A stretch of 64,000 nt of DNA from an uncultured Tolumonas sp. (GTDB taxonomy: Bacteria > Pseudomonadota > Gammaproteobacteria > Enterobacterales > Aeromonadaceae): assembly GCF_963676665.1 (NCBI RefSeq), contig NZ_OY781378.1, forward strand, positions 1 through 64,000, in the 5' to 3' direction. Positions 32,267 through 41,366 of the stretch are shown here, in pieces (within the stretch, counting starts at the first letter, position 1; the number at the start of each line of letters is the position of its first letter). The notes under the pieces were generated by a model. It searched no databases and was not told the DNA's origin. It worked only from the letters and a program-made list of their open reading frames with translations. The translations under genes were made by a program, and so were the position numbers.

Positions 32267-32391
32267 CCTACAAACTTGATAATACTTTACATCCTTTGCT
32301 ATCCGAGTCTTGTCTGACCAAGCAAGCTGAGTGATCATATGCACAATTATTTAGAATGGTTATCTCTGGTCAGAGTTCAAGGATACAAAGG

Positions 32392-34953
32392 ATGTCTCGG
32401 TTACGAGGATGGTTAGGGGTTGCGGTTAGCCTGTTATTGTTAGGTTTGGCATTAAGTGTTTTATATCATCTGGATCATGAATATCGGTGGAATGATGTAG
32501 TCACTCATATGCGGGAAGTTCCGGGCTCTTTATTATTCAAAGCGCTGATCTTTACCTTTCTGAATTATGTGTTACTCACCGGTTACGACTGGATGGCGAT
32601 CCGCCAGGTGGGGGCGCAAGTGCCCTATCAAAAGGTCGCTCTGACCTCTTTTATTGGTTACACGTTTTCCAATACGCTTGGTTTTTCATTATTAACCGGC
32701 GCATCGGTACGTTATCGTTTCTATACTGCAGCCGGTTTAAACCCAGGCCAGATCGCCCGAGTGATCGTCTATTGCTCGGTGACCTTCTTTTTAGGTTTGT
32801 TTCTGGTTGGTGGTGTCGCGTTATTGCTGGGCGTTAAAACGCTGCCGGCGGCCTTACCGCTCCCCTTGTGGCTAACCTCGTCACTACAGGCCATTGGCGG
32901 GGCTTGTGCTGCGGTTGCGATTGGTTATTTATTCTTAGCTTTTTTCCGCCGTAAACCATTGGCTTGGCGTCATCACCGCTGGCAGATGCCGACCTTTGCT
33001 CAGGCATCCAGTCAGTTGCTGGTGGCCAGTTGTGATTGGTTATTAGCAGGGGCTATTTTCTTTAGTCTGTTGCCCGATACTCCAGGTGTTACTTATTGGT
33101 CCGTGTTGGCGGTATTTGTTGCTGCTAACCTGATTGGTGTGTTGGCGCATGTACCGGGTGGGCTCGGTATTTTCGAGTCCATTGTCACGCTAGTATTAAG
33201 CCCGTTCATGCTTCCAGGGCATATTCTGGGGGCTCTGATCCTATTCCGTGTTATCTATTATCTGTTGCCATTTTTGATCAGCCTGACGTTATTTGTCGGT
33301 ATCGAAATGTTGCAGCACAAAGACAAGTTAAAACAATGGCTGGCCCCGTTTCAGGGTCTAAATCTGGTGTTACCGCCGCTGTTGAGTATTGCGGTATTTA
33401 TCACCGGTGCGGTATTGCTGTTTTCTGGTGCCACACCGGCCGTTGATACTCGTTTGCTCTGGTTACAAGATGTCTTGCCGCTACCTTTGCTGGAAGTTTC
33501 GCATCTGGCGGGCAGTCTGATTGGTTTTGCCTTGCTGCTGTTGGCGCATCGTCTGCAACGTCGTTACGATGCGGCGTTCATGCTCACCTCGCTGTTGCTG
33601 GCTGCCAGTACCGTATTCTCGCTATTAAAGGGTTTGGATTGGGAAGAAGCTTCATTATCGGCCTTGATCCTGGCTTGTCTCTTACCTTGCCGTCACCTGT
33701 TCTATCGTAAAGGCCGCTTGCAAAATGAACCCTTCTCACTGAACTGGACACTGGCGATATTAGCGGTGCTGCTGGGTACGGTGTGGCTGATTTTCTTTTC
33801 TTACAAACATGTCGAATACCGTAACGAACTGTGGTGGGAGTTTACCCTGTTCCACAATGCACCGCGTGCAATGCGTGCGGGAGTGTTGGTGGCTATTGTG
33901 GCCTGTGCTTACGGTCTGCACCATTTATTGCGCCCGATCCGTATGCAACCCGATCTGCCGTCGCAGGATGAACAGCTATTAGCGTTTAATCTGGTACAAC
34001 GTTATGGTCGTACACAGGGTTATCTTGCGTTGTTAGGCGACAAATATCTGTTGTTCCATTCAAGTCGTGAAGCCTTTTTGATGTATGGCATGGAAGGTCG
34101 CAGCTGGATTGTGTTGGGTGATCCGATTGGTCCGGAAGAGTATTACGATGAGTTGTTATGGCAGTTCCGCGAACTGTGTGACAACTACGATGCGTGGCCG
34201 GTCTTTTATGAAGTCAGTAATGAATATTTACCGCATTATCTTGAACTGGGTTTAACGCCACTGAAATTGGGCGAAGAGGCCATTATTGATCTGAGTAAAT
34301 TTACGCTGGAAGGTAGTTCACGTAAGAGTTTGCGCCAGACGTATGCCAAGACACAACGTGATGGCCTGAGTTTCCAATGGGTTGATGCAGCTGACGTACA
34401 CACCTATCTGCCGCAACTGCAAGCCATCTCTGATGCTTGGATGGGAGAGAAGCAGGTTCGGGAAAAAGGCTTTTCGGTTGGACGTTTTGAAACGGATTAT
34501 CTGTGTCGTTGTCCACTGGCGCTGGCTTGGTGTAACGGCGAACCGGTTGGTTTTGCTAATGTCTGGACAACTGACAGTAAAACCGAGTTATCCGTGGATC
34601 TGATGCGTTATGATCCCGAGCGCTCACCAGGTGGCGTAATGGATTTCTTGTTCATTGAGTTACTGCAATGGGGCAAAACACAGGGCTATCGTACCTTTAA
34701 TCTGGGGATGGCGCCGATGTCTGGTATGTCGCGGCACCCGCTGGCCTCTTATTGGAATAAGCTGGGGCAGTTGCTGTTTGCCAAAGGTAATCGCTTCTAT
34801 AACTTCCAAGGCTTACGCCGCTTTAAAGAAAAATATCAGCCGCAATGGCGCCCCAGTTATCTGGTGAGTCAAGGTGGGTTGCGTTTGCCACGTATTCTGG
34901 CGAATACGGCCTCGTTAATTAGTCGTGGCATGTTAGGTACTATTCGTAAGTAG
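32392..34953 (+). CDS. mprF: Phosphatidylglycerol lysyltransferase MprF
   Basis: 853 residues from ATG 32392 (AAGGA 8 nt upstream; an ATG 36 nt earlier lacks a ribosome binding site). Two-part membrane enzyme. About 14 transmembrane helices (to about residue 500) form the flippase, with HVPGGLGIFESIV typical of the family. The C-terminal cytosolic GNAT-like synthase domain transfers lysine (or alanine) from tRNA to phosphatidylglycerol (VLGDPIGP, RKSLRQTYAK, LGMAPMSG, FKEKYQPQWRPSYLV). The aminoacylated lipid lowers surface charge and raises resistance to cationic peptides and acid. It is followed after 8 nt by a VirJ/AcvB-like gene. Confidence 0.94.
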   Translation: MSRLRGWLGVAVSLLLLGLALSVLYHLDHEYRWNDVVTHMREVPGSLLFKALIFTFLNYVLLTGYDWMAIRQVGAQVPYQKVALTSFIGYTFSNTLGFSLLTGASVRYRFYTAAGLNPGQIARVIVYCSVTFFLGLFLVGGVALLLGVKTLPAALPLPLWLTSSLQAIGGACAAVAIGYLFLAFFRRKPLAWRHHRWQMPTFAQASSQLLVASCDWLLAGAIFFSLLPDTPGVTYWSVLAVFVAANLIGVLAHVPGGLGIFESIVTLVLSPFMLPGHILGALILFRVIYYLLPFLISLTLFVGIEMLQHKDKLKQWLAPFQGLNLVLPPLLSIAVFITGAVLLFSGATPAVDTRLLWLQDVLPLPLLEVSHLAGSLIGFALLLLAHRLQRRYDAAFMLTSLLLAASTVFSLLKGLDWEEASLSALILACLLPCRHLFYRKGRLQNEPFSLNWTLAILAVLLGTVWLIFFSYKHVEYRNELWWEFTLFHNAPRAMRAGVLVAIVACAYGLHHLLRPIRMQPDLPSQDEQLLAFNLVQRYGRTQGYLALLGDKYLLFHSSREAFLMYGMEGRSWIVLGDPIGPEEYYDELLWQFRELCDNYDAWPVFYEVSNEYLPHYLELGLTPLKLGEEAIIDLSKFTLEGSSRKSLRQTYAKTQRDGLSFQWVDAADVHTYLPQLQAISDAWMGEKQVREKGFSVGRFETDYLCRCPLALAWCNGEPVGFANVWTTDSKTELSVDLMRYDPERSPGGVMDFLFIELLQWGKTQGYRTFNLGMAPMSGMSRHPLASYWNKLGQLLFAKGNRFYNFQGLRRFKEKYQPQWRPSYLVSQGGLRLPRILANTASLISRGMLGTIRK

Positions 34954-34961
34954 GAGTTCCA

Positions 34962-35711
34962 ATGGTGATTCGCTGGTGCATGACTATATTAATGCTGTGT
35001 TCTCTGCAGCTGTCGTTTTCCGTGTCAGCGGCAACGCCAGTTGATGATTTAGAACTGGATCCTTTGCCGGTAACACAGGTGAATCCAGCAGATAAAGACA
35101 AACCGATGGTGGTTTTTTTCTCTGGTGATGGTGGCTGGGCCGAACTGGATACCACGGTATCTGAGAATCTGGTCAAACAGGGGATGCCGGTTGTTGGCTG
35201 GAGTTCGCTGACGTATTTCTGGAGTTTCAAAACACCAGAGCAGACGACGAAAGATTTTCAGCGGATCTTGGCCTATTACTCGAAAGCATGGCAACGTTCC
35301 CGGGTCATTTTAATTGGCTATTCATTCGGTGCGGAAACATTCCCCTTTGCTGTCAATCGCCTGCCACCGGAATATCGCAAAATGATTGTTGGTGGTGTGA
35401 TGCTGGTGCCGTCGATCAGCTCCAATTTTGAAATTCATGTATCCGATTGGTTACAAACCAGTGCCGCTGGCCGTTATCCAACGTTACCGGAAGTGAAGAA
35501 GATCCAGGATATACCGCTGTTATGCATGTACAGCGAAGTGGAAGATGGCGATCTCTGTCCGCTGTTAAGCAAGCAGAGCAACGTGACTCTGACGCAGCTT
35601 TCTGGTGGTCATAATTTTGGTAAACACTATTCGTTGATCACGAAAAAAATCCTGCAAGCGATGGCACCAGCGCTTCAAGTGCCTGCCAGCCCAGCCACTC
35701 CAGCCAAGTAA
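34962..35711 (+). CDS. Periplasmic VirJ/AcvB-family lysyl-phosphatidylglycerol hydrolase
   Basis: 249 residues with a signal peptide (1-23, ending VSA). Alpha/beta-hydrolase fold: FFSGDGGWAELD (53-62) near the oxyanion hole, nucleophile Ser121 in GYSFGAE, and a late His in GGHNFGKHY. Matches the VirJ/AcvB domain. In Agrobacterium and Rhizobium the homologue AcvB/AtvA is encoded with the MprF orthologue and removes lysine from lysyl-PG. The 8-nt gap to mprF indicates the same transcription unit. The C-terminus ends in an Ala/Pro-rich tail. Confidence 0.85.
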   Translation: MVIRWCMTILMLCSLQLSFSVSAATPVDDLELDPLPVTQVNPADKDKPMVVFFSGDGGWAELDTTVSENLVKQGMPVVGWSSLTYFWSFKTPEQTTKDFQRILAYYSKAWQRSRVILIGYSFGAETFPFAVNRLPPEYRKMIVGGVMLVPSISSNFEIHVSDWLQTSAAGRYPTLPEVKKIQDIPLLCMYSEVEDGDLCPLLSKQSNVTLTQLSGGHNFGKHYSLITKKILQAMAPALQVPASPATPAK

Positions 35712-35734
35712 TCCAACGATATTTAACGATATGG

Positions 35735-35764
35735 AAACAGCACTTAATGTGCTGTTTTTTTTGT
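35735..35764. terminator. Terminator after the mprF operon
   Basis: AAACAGCAC, loop TTAAT, GTGCTGTTT followed by TTTTT. The facing M48 gene ends within its right side, so the hairpin may be shared. Confidence 0.85.
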
Positions 35765-37738
35765 CTCGCTTAAAATTTGCGGCGGAGGGAGCGGGCAATC
35801 CAGACAATAGGTTAGCATCTGGAATAACTCGGCTTCATGGGCAGATATTTTCCCATCGTATTCGATCGCCTTCACTATAGCCTGTAAGAAATTTAAGCGG
35901 ATCGCTGGGCTGCTTTGTTGTAGCTGATCTAATGCATTGCCGAGCGCATCCTGCGTGGGCAACGGCTGTAAGGTGAGCGCCGCTTGCGATAATTGTGCAA
36001 CGCCCGCAGAAAAAATGCGCGCCGCATCTTCGTCATTATTGGCCTGATGAGCCAGATAACTGAGCCATTGTTCTATGGCTGGCATGAGGGTGTTGATGTC
36101 CCGATATTTTACAAACTGACGCGCCTCATGACTAAAGTGCGGAGTCAGCTGATGGGTCAGCATGCGGTAAAGTAACCATTCTGCAAACGAGGTTTGCTGG
36201 TCAGCTTGGATCAATTGCCACAGCATGTTGTGAAATGCTTGATATTGTTCTGCTGTCAGCTCTTTGAGTGATGGGATCGCCAGCTCCACCAGCGCCAGTC
36301 GTAGGCCACAAGGAATACTCTGCTGTGCCAAAGTCGCAACCGCCGATGCCTCTTGCCCTAATAAATTATGTTGTATCCGCCGTGTGGGTTGATCATCCGC
36401 TAATACCAGACGGTATAGCAAAAAACGCGCATCAAAGGGTGAACGGGCCGCTTTTACCAAGGCATCAGGTAATAAGGGTAACCACTCACTGGGCGCGGTC
36501 GTGTCATATAACACGGGTTCTGTCTCTGTGGGTTGTTTTTGTGGCTTATGATTTTGTGCATTTTGTGCGACAGCGTTGGGTTTATCTACCGGTGCAAGAG
36601 TCAGCGCGCTCTGTGCTAACAACAAGGTGGCCAGATCATCATTGCCGGCGGCTTTTAGTTGCACGGCAGCAGTGAATGCAGATGGCAATGGTGGTGGCGG
36701 CTCATCGGCCATTGGTTGTAGATTGGCATAATACATACCATCCCAATCAGGCTCTAAGCGTCGGATCCGCTCTTGTAAGGGGGGATGACTTGCCAGCCAG
36801 CCGCGAAAATTCTGCGATAACCCCTGGCTGAAAAACAGATGACTAAATGTTTCCGCTTGCGGGTGGAAGATCAGCGAGGCATAACGATGTCCGCCGACCT
36901 TTTTCAACGCACTGGCAAGCGGTGCTGAATAACGGGTGAATTGTACTGCTGAAGCATCGGCCAGAAATTCGCGCTGCCGATTCAGTGCTGATTTCATCAA
37001 TTTCCCCCAAACAGTACCGGCAGCACCAAGTAACATCAGGGTTAAACCAAAAAAAGGCACGGCAGAACTGCTTTTGTTTGGCGAGCCGCCTAAGCCATGA
37101 TGTCGTCCTCGACCCGAACCTTGCGATAACCAACGCCCGAGTTCGCCGAGAAACATCAAACTACCAATCAGTGCCGCCAATTGCTGATTTAACCGTATGT
37201 CACCATGCTGAATATGGCTAAATTCATGCGCGACCACTGCTTGTAACTCATCGCGTGTGAGATAACTGATCGCACCCTGAGTGACCACGATGACCGCGTC
37301 ATTAATGCCCATGCCGGCAGCAAAGGCATTGATCCCGGGCTCTTCATCTAATACATACACACTCGGCACTGGCATCCCTGCGGCCAGCGCCATCTCTTCC
37401 ACGACGTTGCGTAGTCGGTTATCGCCAGGATCTTGTGTATTGACGTGTACATAACGGGCACCTAATGTTTCAGCAACCACTCGGCCACCTTTACACAGGC
37501 TGGAATATTTCAGCAGCGTGATCAGCACTAAGACGGCGAAAATGGTGATGTTCCCGATCACGTACCAATGCCAGAATTGGCTATTGGTATCGATATTAAT
37601 TACCTGATCGGTTAACTGCCACAAAAATAAACCTGCCAGCGTCAGCGCCGCCGATAAACTGATGAGGCCTGCGAAAAACAGAATGAGCAAACGCGTGCTG
37701 AGCTTTTTTGCTTGATCCTGATAACGATAAAAATCCAT
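35744..37738 (-). CDS. M48-family membrane metallopeptidase with C-terminal TerB-like extension
   Basis: 664 residues, about twice the length of HtpX. Two N-terminal transmembrane helices (about 15-42 and 57-76) precede an M48 catalytic domain with zinc motif HEFSH at 171-175 and the third ligand in QREFLADASA. A further hydrophobic segment lies near 225-245. After a Pro-rich linker (about 345-355), 300 extra residues are helical; the last 60 (LQAIVKAIEYDGKISAHEAELFQML) resemble a TerB-type domain. Its last codons overlap the downstream hairpin. It follows lemA by 13 nt, and this LemA-M48 pairing recurs across bacteria. Substrate unknown; membrane protein quality control is inferred. Confidence 0.87.
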   Translation of the reverse strand: MDFYRYQDQAKKLSTRLLILFFAGLISLSAALTLAGLFLWQLTDQVINIDTNSQFWHWYVIGNITIFAVLVLITLLKYSSLCKGGRVVAETLGARYVHVNTQDPGDNRLRNVVEEMALAAGMPVPSVYVLDEEPGINAFAAGMGINDAVIVVTQGAISYLTRDELQAVVAHEFSHIQHGDIRLNQQLAALIGSLMFLGELGRWLSQGSGRGRHHGLGGSPNKSSSAVPFFGLTLMLLGAAGTVWGKLMKSALNRQREFLADASAVQFTRYSAPLASALKKVGGHRYASLIFHPQAETFSHLFFSQGLSQNFRGWLASHPPLQERIRRLEPDWDGMYYANLQPMADEPPPPLPSAFTAAVQLKAAGNDDLATLLLAQSALTLAPVDKPNAVAQNAQNHKPQKQPTETEPVLYDTTAPSEWLPLLPDALVKAARSPFDARFLLYRLVLADDQPTRRIQHNLLGQEASAVATLAQQSIPCGLRLALVELAIPSLKELTAEQYQAFHNMLWQLIQADQQTSFAEWLLYRMLTHQLTPHFSHEARQFVKYRDINTLMPAIEQWLSYLAHQANNDEDAARIFSAGVAQLSQAALTLQPLPTQDALGNALDQLQQSSPAIRLNFLQAIVKAIEYDGKISAHEAELFQMLTYCLDCPLPPPQILSETKKTAH

Positions 37739-37751
37739 GAGTTATCCGTGC

Positions 37752-38345
37752 TTAGAAGCTGACTTTTGGTGCTTGGCGATATTCCTGCGGATTTTCTATT
37801 TCCAGTAATGACGCATCGGTCGTGTGACCGAAACGGTTAGCAACCAGTGTATTGGGGAATTGATTACGATAAATGTTGTAAGCGGTCACGCTGTCATTAA
37901 ATCCTTGGCGAGCAAAAGCGACGCGGTTTTCGGTGGCCGTCAGCTCTTCGGATAATTGCAGCATGTTTTGATTTGCTTTTAGATCAGGATAGGCTTCGAT
38001 TTGCACACTCAGACCTTGCAAAGCGCCCTGTAGTTGTTGTTCAGCGGCAGCTAATTGTTGCATTGCCTGTGAACTGCCTGGAGCTGCGGTTGCCGCTTTG
38101 AGCCCGGCCAGTGCTGCGTTACGAGCTTCGGTTACTGCAGTGAGGGTTTGGCTTTCATGTTGCAGATAACCCTTCGCTGTTTCGACCAGATTCGGGATCA
38201 AATCATAACGGCGTTTGAGTTGTACTTCGATTTGCGCAAAGCCATTCTGATAACGGCCTTTGAGTGTCACCAGTTGGTTATAAATAGAAATTAACCAGAA
38301 TGTTACGAGCAAGAGCAGCCCTAACACCACCAGAAATCCGGTCAT
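37752..38345 (-). CDS. LemA family protein
   Basis: 197 residues. One N-terminal transmembrane helix (about 3-22), then the long helical LemA domain with the signatures NQLVTLKGRYQNGFAQIEVQLKRRYDLIPNLVETAKGY and TENRVAFARQGFNDSVTAYNIYRNQFP. First gene of a two-gene unit with the M48 peptidase. LemA proteins are thought to scaffold or regulate such membrane peptidases; the molecular role is not established. AGGGA precedes the ATG by about 9 nt. Confidence 0.92.
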   Translation of the reverse strand: MTGFLVVLGLLLLVTFWLISIYNQLVTLKGRYQNGFAQIEVQLKRRYDLIPNLVETAKGYLQHESQTLTAVTEARNAALAGLKAATAAPGSSQAMQQLAAAEQQLQGALQGLSVQIEAYPDLKANQNMLQLSEELTATENRVAFARQGFNDSVTAYNIYRNQFPNTLVANRFGHTTDASLLEIENPQEYRQAPKVSF

Positions 38346-38516
38346 AAATTACATCCCTGTTTTAATGCCTATGCTGTTACAGAGTGTAGTGCAGACGGGG
38401 GAGTTAGTCGCATCCTTTAATCAGGATGCTCATGATGAGATCACGAAATGATGGCCCGGGAGGTACAGAAGAGTTGGTTATCACTGGTCAGGGTAATAAG
38501 TCCGACCTCCCGGATA

Positions 38517-38548
38517 ACAGAAAAGAGGGGAAGTAGCCTTCCCCTTTT
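38517..38548 (-). terminator. Terminator after the Asr-like gene
   Basis: Minus strand GGGGAAG, loop GCTA, CTTCCCC, then TCTTTTCT. It is 35 nt past the stop. Confidence 0.8.
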
Positions 38549-38582
38549 AACGTACAGCAGCGTACTGCTAAGTCACACTGGA

Positions 38583-38849
38583 TTATTGTGCTGGAGTAGC
38601 TGGCGCTACTTCAGCTGGAGCTGGTTTCATCATTTTTTTCTTAGCCACTGCTTTGTGTGCTTTTTTCTTCGCAACAGTTTTGTGTACCGCAGTGGCTTTT
38701 TTATGCATTACTTTTTTAACTGCAGGTTTTGCTGGTGCAGCGGCTTCGGTTGTCGCAGCTGCAGACACTGGAGCGGTATCAGCTGCCGCAGCAGCGAAAG
38801 AAGCCAGACCAATAACACCAGCAACAGCAACAGCAATCAGTTTTTTCAT
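38583..38849 (-). CDS. Exported Ala/Lys-rich basic protein, acid-shock (Asr)-like
   Basis: 88 residues from ATG 38849 (TGGAG 8 nt upstream); an in-frame codon 51 nt earlier is rejected. Signal peptide MKKLIAVAVAGVIGLASFAAA. The mature part is a low-complexity Ala/Pro segment followed by Lys/His/Ala repeats (KKATAVHKTVAKKKAHKAVAKKK). Composition and size resemble Asr, the acid-shock protein of enterics, whose mature basic part acts in the periplasm. Similarity is compositional, so the family call is tentative. Nothing upstream proves acid control. Confidence 0.6.
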   Translation of the reverse strand: MKKLIAVAVAGVIGLASFAAAAADTAPVSAAATTEAAAPAKPAVKKVMHKKATAVHKTVAKKKAHKAVAKKKMMKPAPAEVAPATPAQ

Positions 38850-39038
38850 ATCGGTTACTCCAGTATGTAGAAATGAGTTATGGCCGTTTCGTTTGACCAT
38901 GAACAGATAGTAGATCTGAGTTGCATCGTGTTCAGTGCATGAATGGTATCGGGGTGTAACTGATTGTACGAACCATGTCGTCAGGCGGAAATTCAGCCTG
39001 ACGACTGTGCGTTTTTGGCGGGTATTTGGGGGAGTAGA

Positions 39039-41228
39039 TTAAAGCGCTTCCAGACGGGCATAAGCAACGACCAGCCATTTGCTGCCTGCCGTAGCGAAAT
39101 TAACCTGGATCCGACTTTGTGCACCGACACCTTCGTAATTCAGTACGACACCTTCCCCAAAGGTAGGATGAAGCACCCGTTGTCCCAGTTTAAAACCGGT
39201 GCTGCTGAAACTGTCTTGCAGGCGTTCCTGACTAAAACGCCCTTGTGATTGCGCACTGTTGCTCCAACTCACCTGAGTGCGTAAGCGGATCTCTTCCAGA
39301 CAGTCACTCGGTAACTCTTTGATGAAACGGCTGGGGCGGTTGTAGCTCTCTTTGCCATATAAGCGACGGCTTTCGGCATGCGTCAGATAAAGTTTCTGCA
39401 TGGCGCGGGTCATGCCGACATAACACAGGCGGCGTTCTTCTTCGAGACGGCCGGGTTCTTCCGAACTTTGCTGGCTGGGGAACATGCCTTCCTCAACGCC
39501 GACCATAAAGACTAACGGGAATTCCAACCCTTTGGCGCTGTGCAGCGTCATTAACTGCACGGCTTCTTCAAATTCATCCGCCTGCTTGTCACCCGACTCC
39601 AGCGTAGCATGGGCCAGAAAGGCGGTGAGCGGGCTCATATCCAGATATTCTTCGGCGGGTCGGAATAAACGGGTGGCGTTGACCAGCTCTTCTAAGTTTT
39701 CTATCCGCGACTGGCCTTTTTCACCTTTCTCGTTTTCGTAATGCGCCCACAAACCCGACTGGCGGATCACGCGGTCAACTTGCACATGCAGGGGTAATTC
39801 TTCGGTGTCGCTTTCCAGTTGATTGATCAATGCCAGAAAATGACGTACCGCGCTGGCGGCGCGCCCGGCCAGCACCCCTTGTTCACACAACTGCCATGCG
39901 GCTTGCCACAGATTCAGGCTGCGATCGCGTGCTGCTTCGCGGATCAAACCTAAGGTGCGATCACCGATACCACGTGTTGGTGTATTCACCACCCGCTCGA
40001 ACGAGGCATCGTCACCGTGGTTACTGACCAATCGCAGATAAGCGAGGGCATCTTTAATTTCTTGTCGTTCAAAGAAACGCAGGCCGCCATAGATCCGGTA
40101 GGGCAGCTGTTCCTGCATTAAAGCTTCTTCCAGAATACGCGATTGGGCGTTATTGCGGTAAAGAATGGCGGCATCCAGCAGGCTGTTGCCTTGCTCACGC
40201 CAGGCTTTCAGTCTGCCGACGATAAAGCGGGCTTCATCGACTTCATTAAAAGCGGCATAAACCGAGATGGCTTCACCAGCGACACCGTCGGTCCATAATT
40301 CTTTACCCAAACGGGCGGAGTTATTCGCGATCAGCTGGTTGGCTGCTTTCAGTATGGTACTGGTAGATCGATAATTTTGTTCCAATCGAATGGTCTGCAC
40401 ATCAGAGAAATCCTGCATGAAACGCTGAATATTCTCGACCCGAGCACCACGCCAGCCATAGATAGACTGGTCATCGTCACCAACAATCATGACCTTGCTG
40501 CTGTCGCCGGCCAGCATGCGGATCCAAGCGTATTGAATGCCGTTGGTATCCTGAAATTCATCAACCAGAATATGACGGAAGCGTTGCTGGTAGTGTTCCA
40601 GCAGATGCGGTTTATTCAGCCACAATTCGTGCGCACGCAGTAATAATTCAGCAAAATCGACCAAGCCAGCGCGATCACAGGTGGCCTGATAGGTGGCATA
40701 AATCTGCTGATAGATACGGCCAACCGGATCAAAGGCATCAATGTGTTGTGGGCGTAAACCCTCATCTTTTTTGTTATTGATATAACCGGCGACAGCACGT
40801 GGCACCCACTGTTTCTCATCCAGATTCAGGTTACGCAAAATACGTTTCAGCAGACGCAATTGATCGTCACTGTCGATGATCTGGAAACCTTCTGGCAGAT
40901 TGGCATCCAGCGGATGGGCGCGTAGCAGACGATGCGCCAGACCATGGAAGGTGCCGATCCACATTCCGCCGCGTCCAGCACCGAGACTACTGCCCAGCAG
41001 ACGTTCGATACGACCGCGCATTTCCGCCGAGGCTTTGTTGGTGAAGGTCACGGCTAAGATGCTGTGTGGTGAAACTTGTTCTATTTGCAGTAACCAGGCA
41101 ATACGATGGACTAACACGCGGGTTTTACCGCTACCAGCACCCGCCAGCACCAGCATGTTTTGTTGCGGGGCAGCAACTACATCCCGTTGTTTATCGTTCA
41201 GGCCATCCAGCAGGTGGGAGATATCCAT
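39039..41228 (-). CDS. uvrD: DNA helicase II (UvrD)
   Basis: 729 residues, full length. SF1A 3'-5' helicase for nucleotide excision and mismatch repair. Walker A is AGAGSGKT (29-36), motif II is VDEFQDTN, then DDQSIYGWRGA, motif IV QNYRS and motif V/VI LMTLHSAKGLEFPLVF and EERRLCYVGMTRA. The C-terminal Tudor-like part (LGQRVLHPTFGEGVVLNYEG) binds RNA polymerase in E. coli. GGAG lies 5 nt before the ATG. The promoter region carries a degenerate LexA-box-like sequence, as in E. coli. Monocistronic. Confidence 0.97.
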   Translation of the reverse strand: MDISHLLDGLNDKQRDVVAAPQQNMLVLAGAGSGKTRVLVHRIAWLLQIEQVSPHSILAVTFTNKASAEMRGRIERLLGSSLGAGRGGMWIGTFHGLAHRLLRAHPLDANLPEGFQIIDSDDQLRLLKRILRNLNLDEKQWVPRAVAGYINNKKDEGLRPQHIDAFDPVGRIYQQIYATYQATCDRAGLVDFAELLLRAHELWLNKPHLLEHYQQRFRHILVDEFQDTNGIQYAWIRMLAGDSSKVMIVGDDDQSIYGWRGARVENIQRFMQDFSDVQTIRLEQNYRSTSTILKAANQLIANNSARLGKELWTDGVAGEAISVYAAFNEVDEARFIVGRLKAWREQGNSLLDAAILYRNNAQSRILEEALMQEQLPYRIYGGLRFFERQEIKDALAYLRLVSNHGDDASFERVVNTPTRGIGDRTLGLIREAARDRSLNLWQAAWQLCEQGVLAGRAASAVRHFLALINQLESDTEELPLHVQVDRVIRQSGLWAHYENEKGEKGQSRIENLEELVNATRLFRPAEEYLDMSPLTAFLAHATLESGDKQADEFEEAVQLMTLHSAKGLEFPLVFMVGVEEGMFPSQQSSEEPGRLEEERRLCYVGMTRAMQKLYLTHAESRRLYGKESYNRPSRFIKELPSDCLEEIRLRTQVSWSNSAQSQGRFSQERLQDSFSSTGFKLGQRVLHPTFGEGVVLNYEGVGAQSRIQVNFATAGSKWLVVAYARLEAL

Positions 41229-41268
41229 CGCAGCTCCAGAAATAGTGCGCCACCCGCGTGATTTGGGG

Positions 41269-41284
41269 GTGGGTTTTTATACAG
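41269..41284 (-). promoter_or_regulatory. LexA-box-like sequence upstream of uvrD
   Basis: Minus strand CTGTATAAAAACCCAC, preceded by TA, 41 nt before the uvrD start. The left half-site TACTGTATA is perfect and the right half is degenerate; as I recall it, the E. coli uvrD SOS box is similarly imperfect on its right side. A -10-like TATACT with TTGGGT 17 nt upstream precedes it. Confidence 0.5.
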
Positions 41285-41327
41285 TAAAAAGAGTATACCT
41301 GTTGTTGCGCAGAGACCCAACAGACAA

Positions 41328-41353
41328 AAAAGCCGGGGCAGGCCCCGGCTCGT
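41328..41353 (-). terminator. Terminator after kup
   Basis: Minus strand AGCCGGGGC, short loop, GCCCCGGCT then TTTTTTG. Strong GC hairpin between kup and the uvrD promoter. Confidence 0.92.
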
Positions 41354-41366
41354 CGAATCAATCGAT

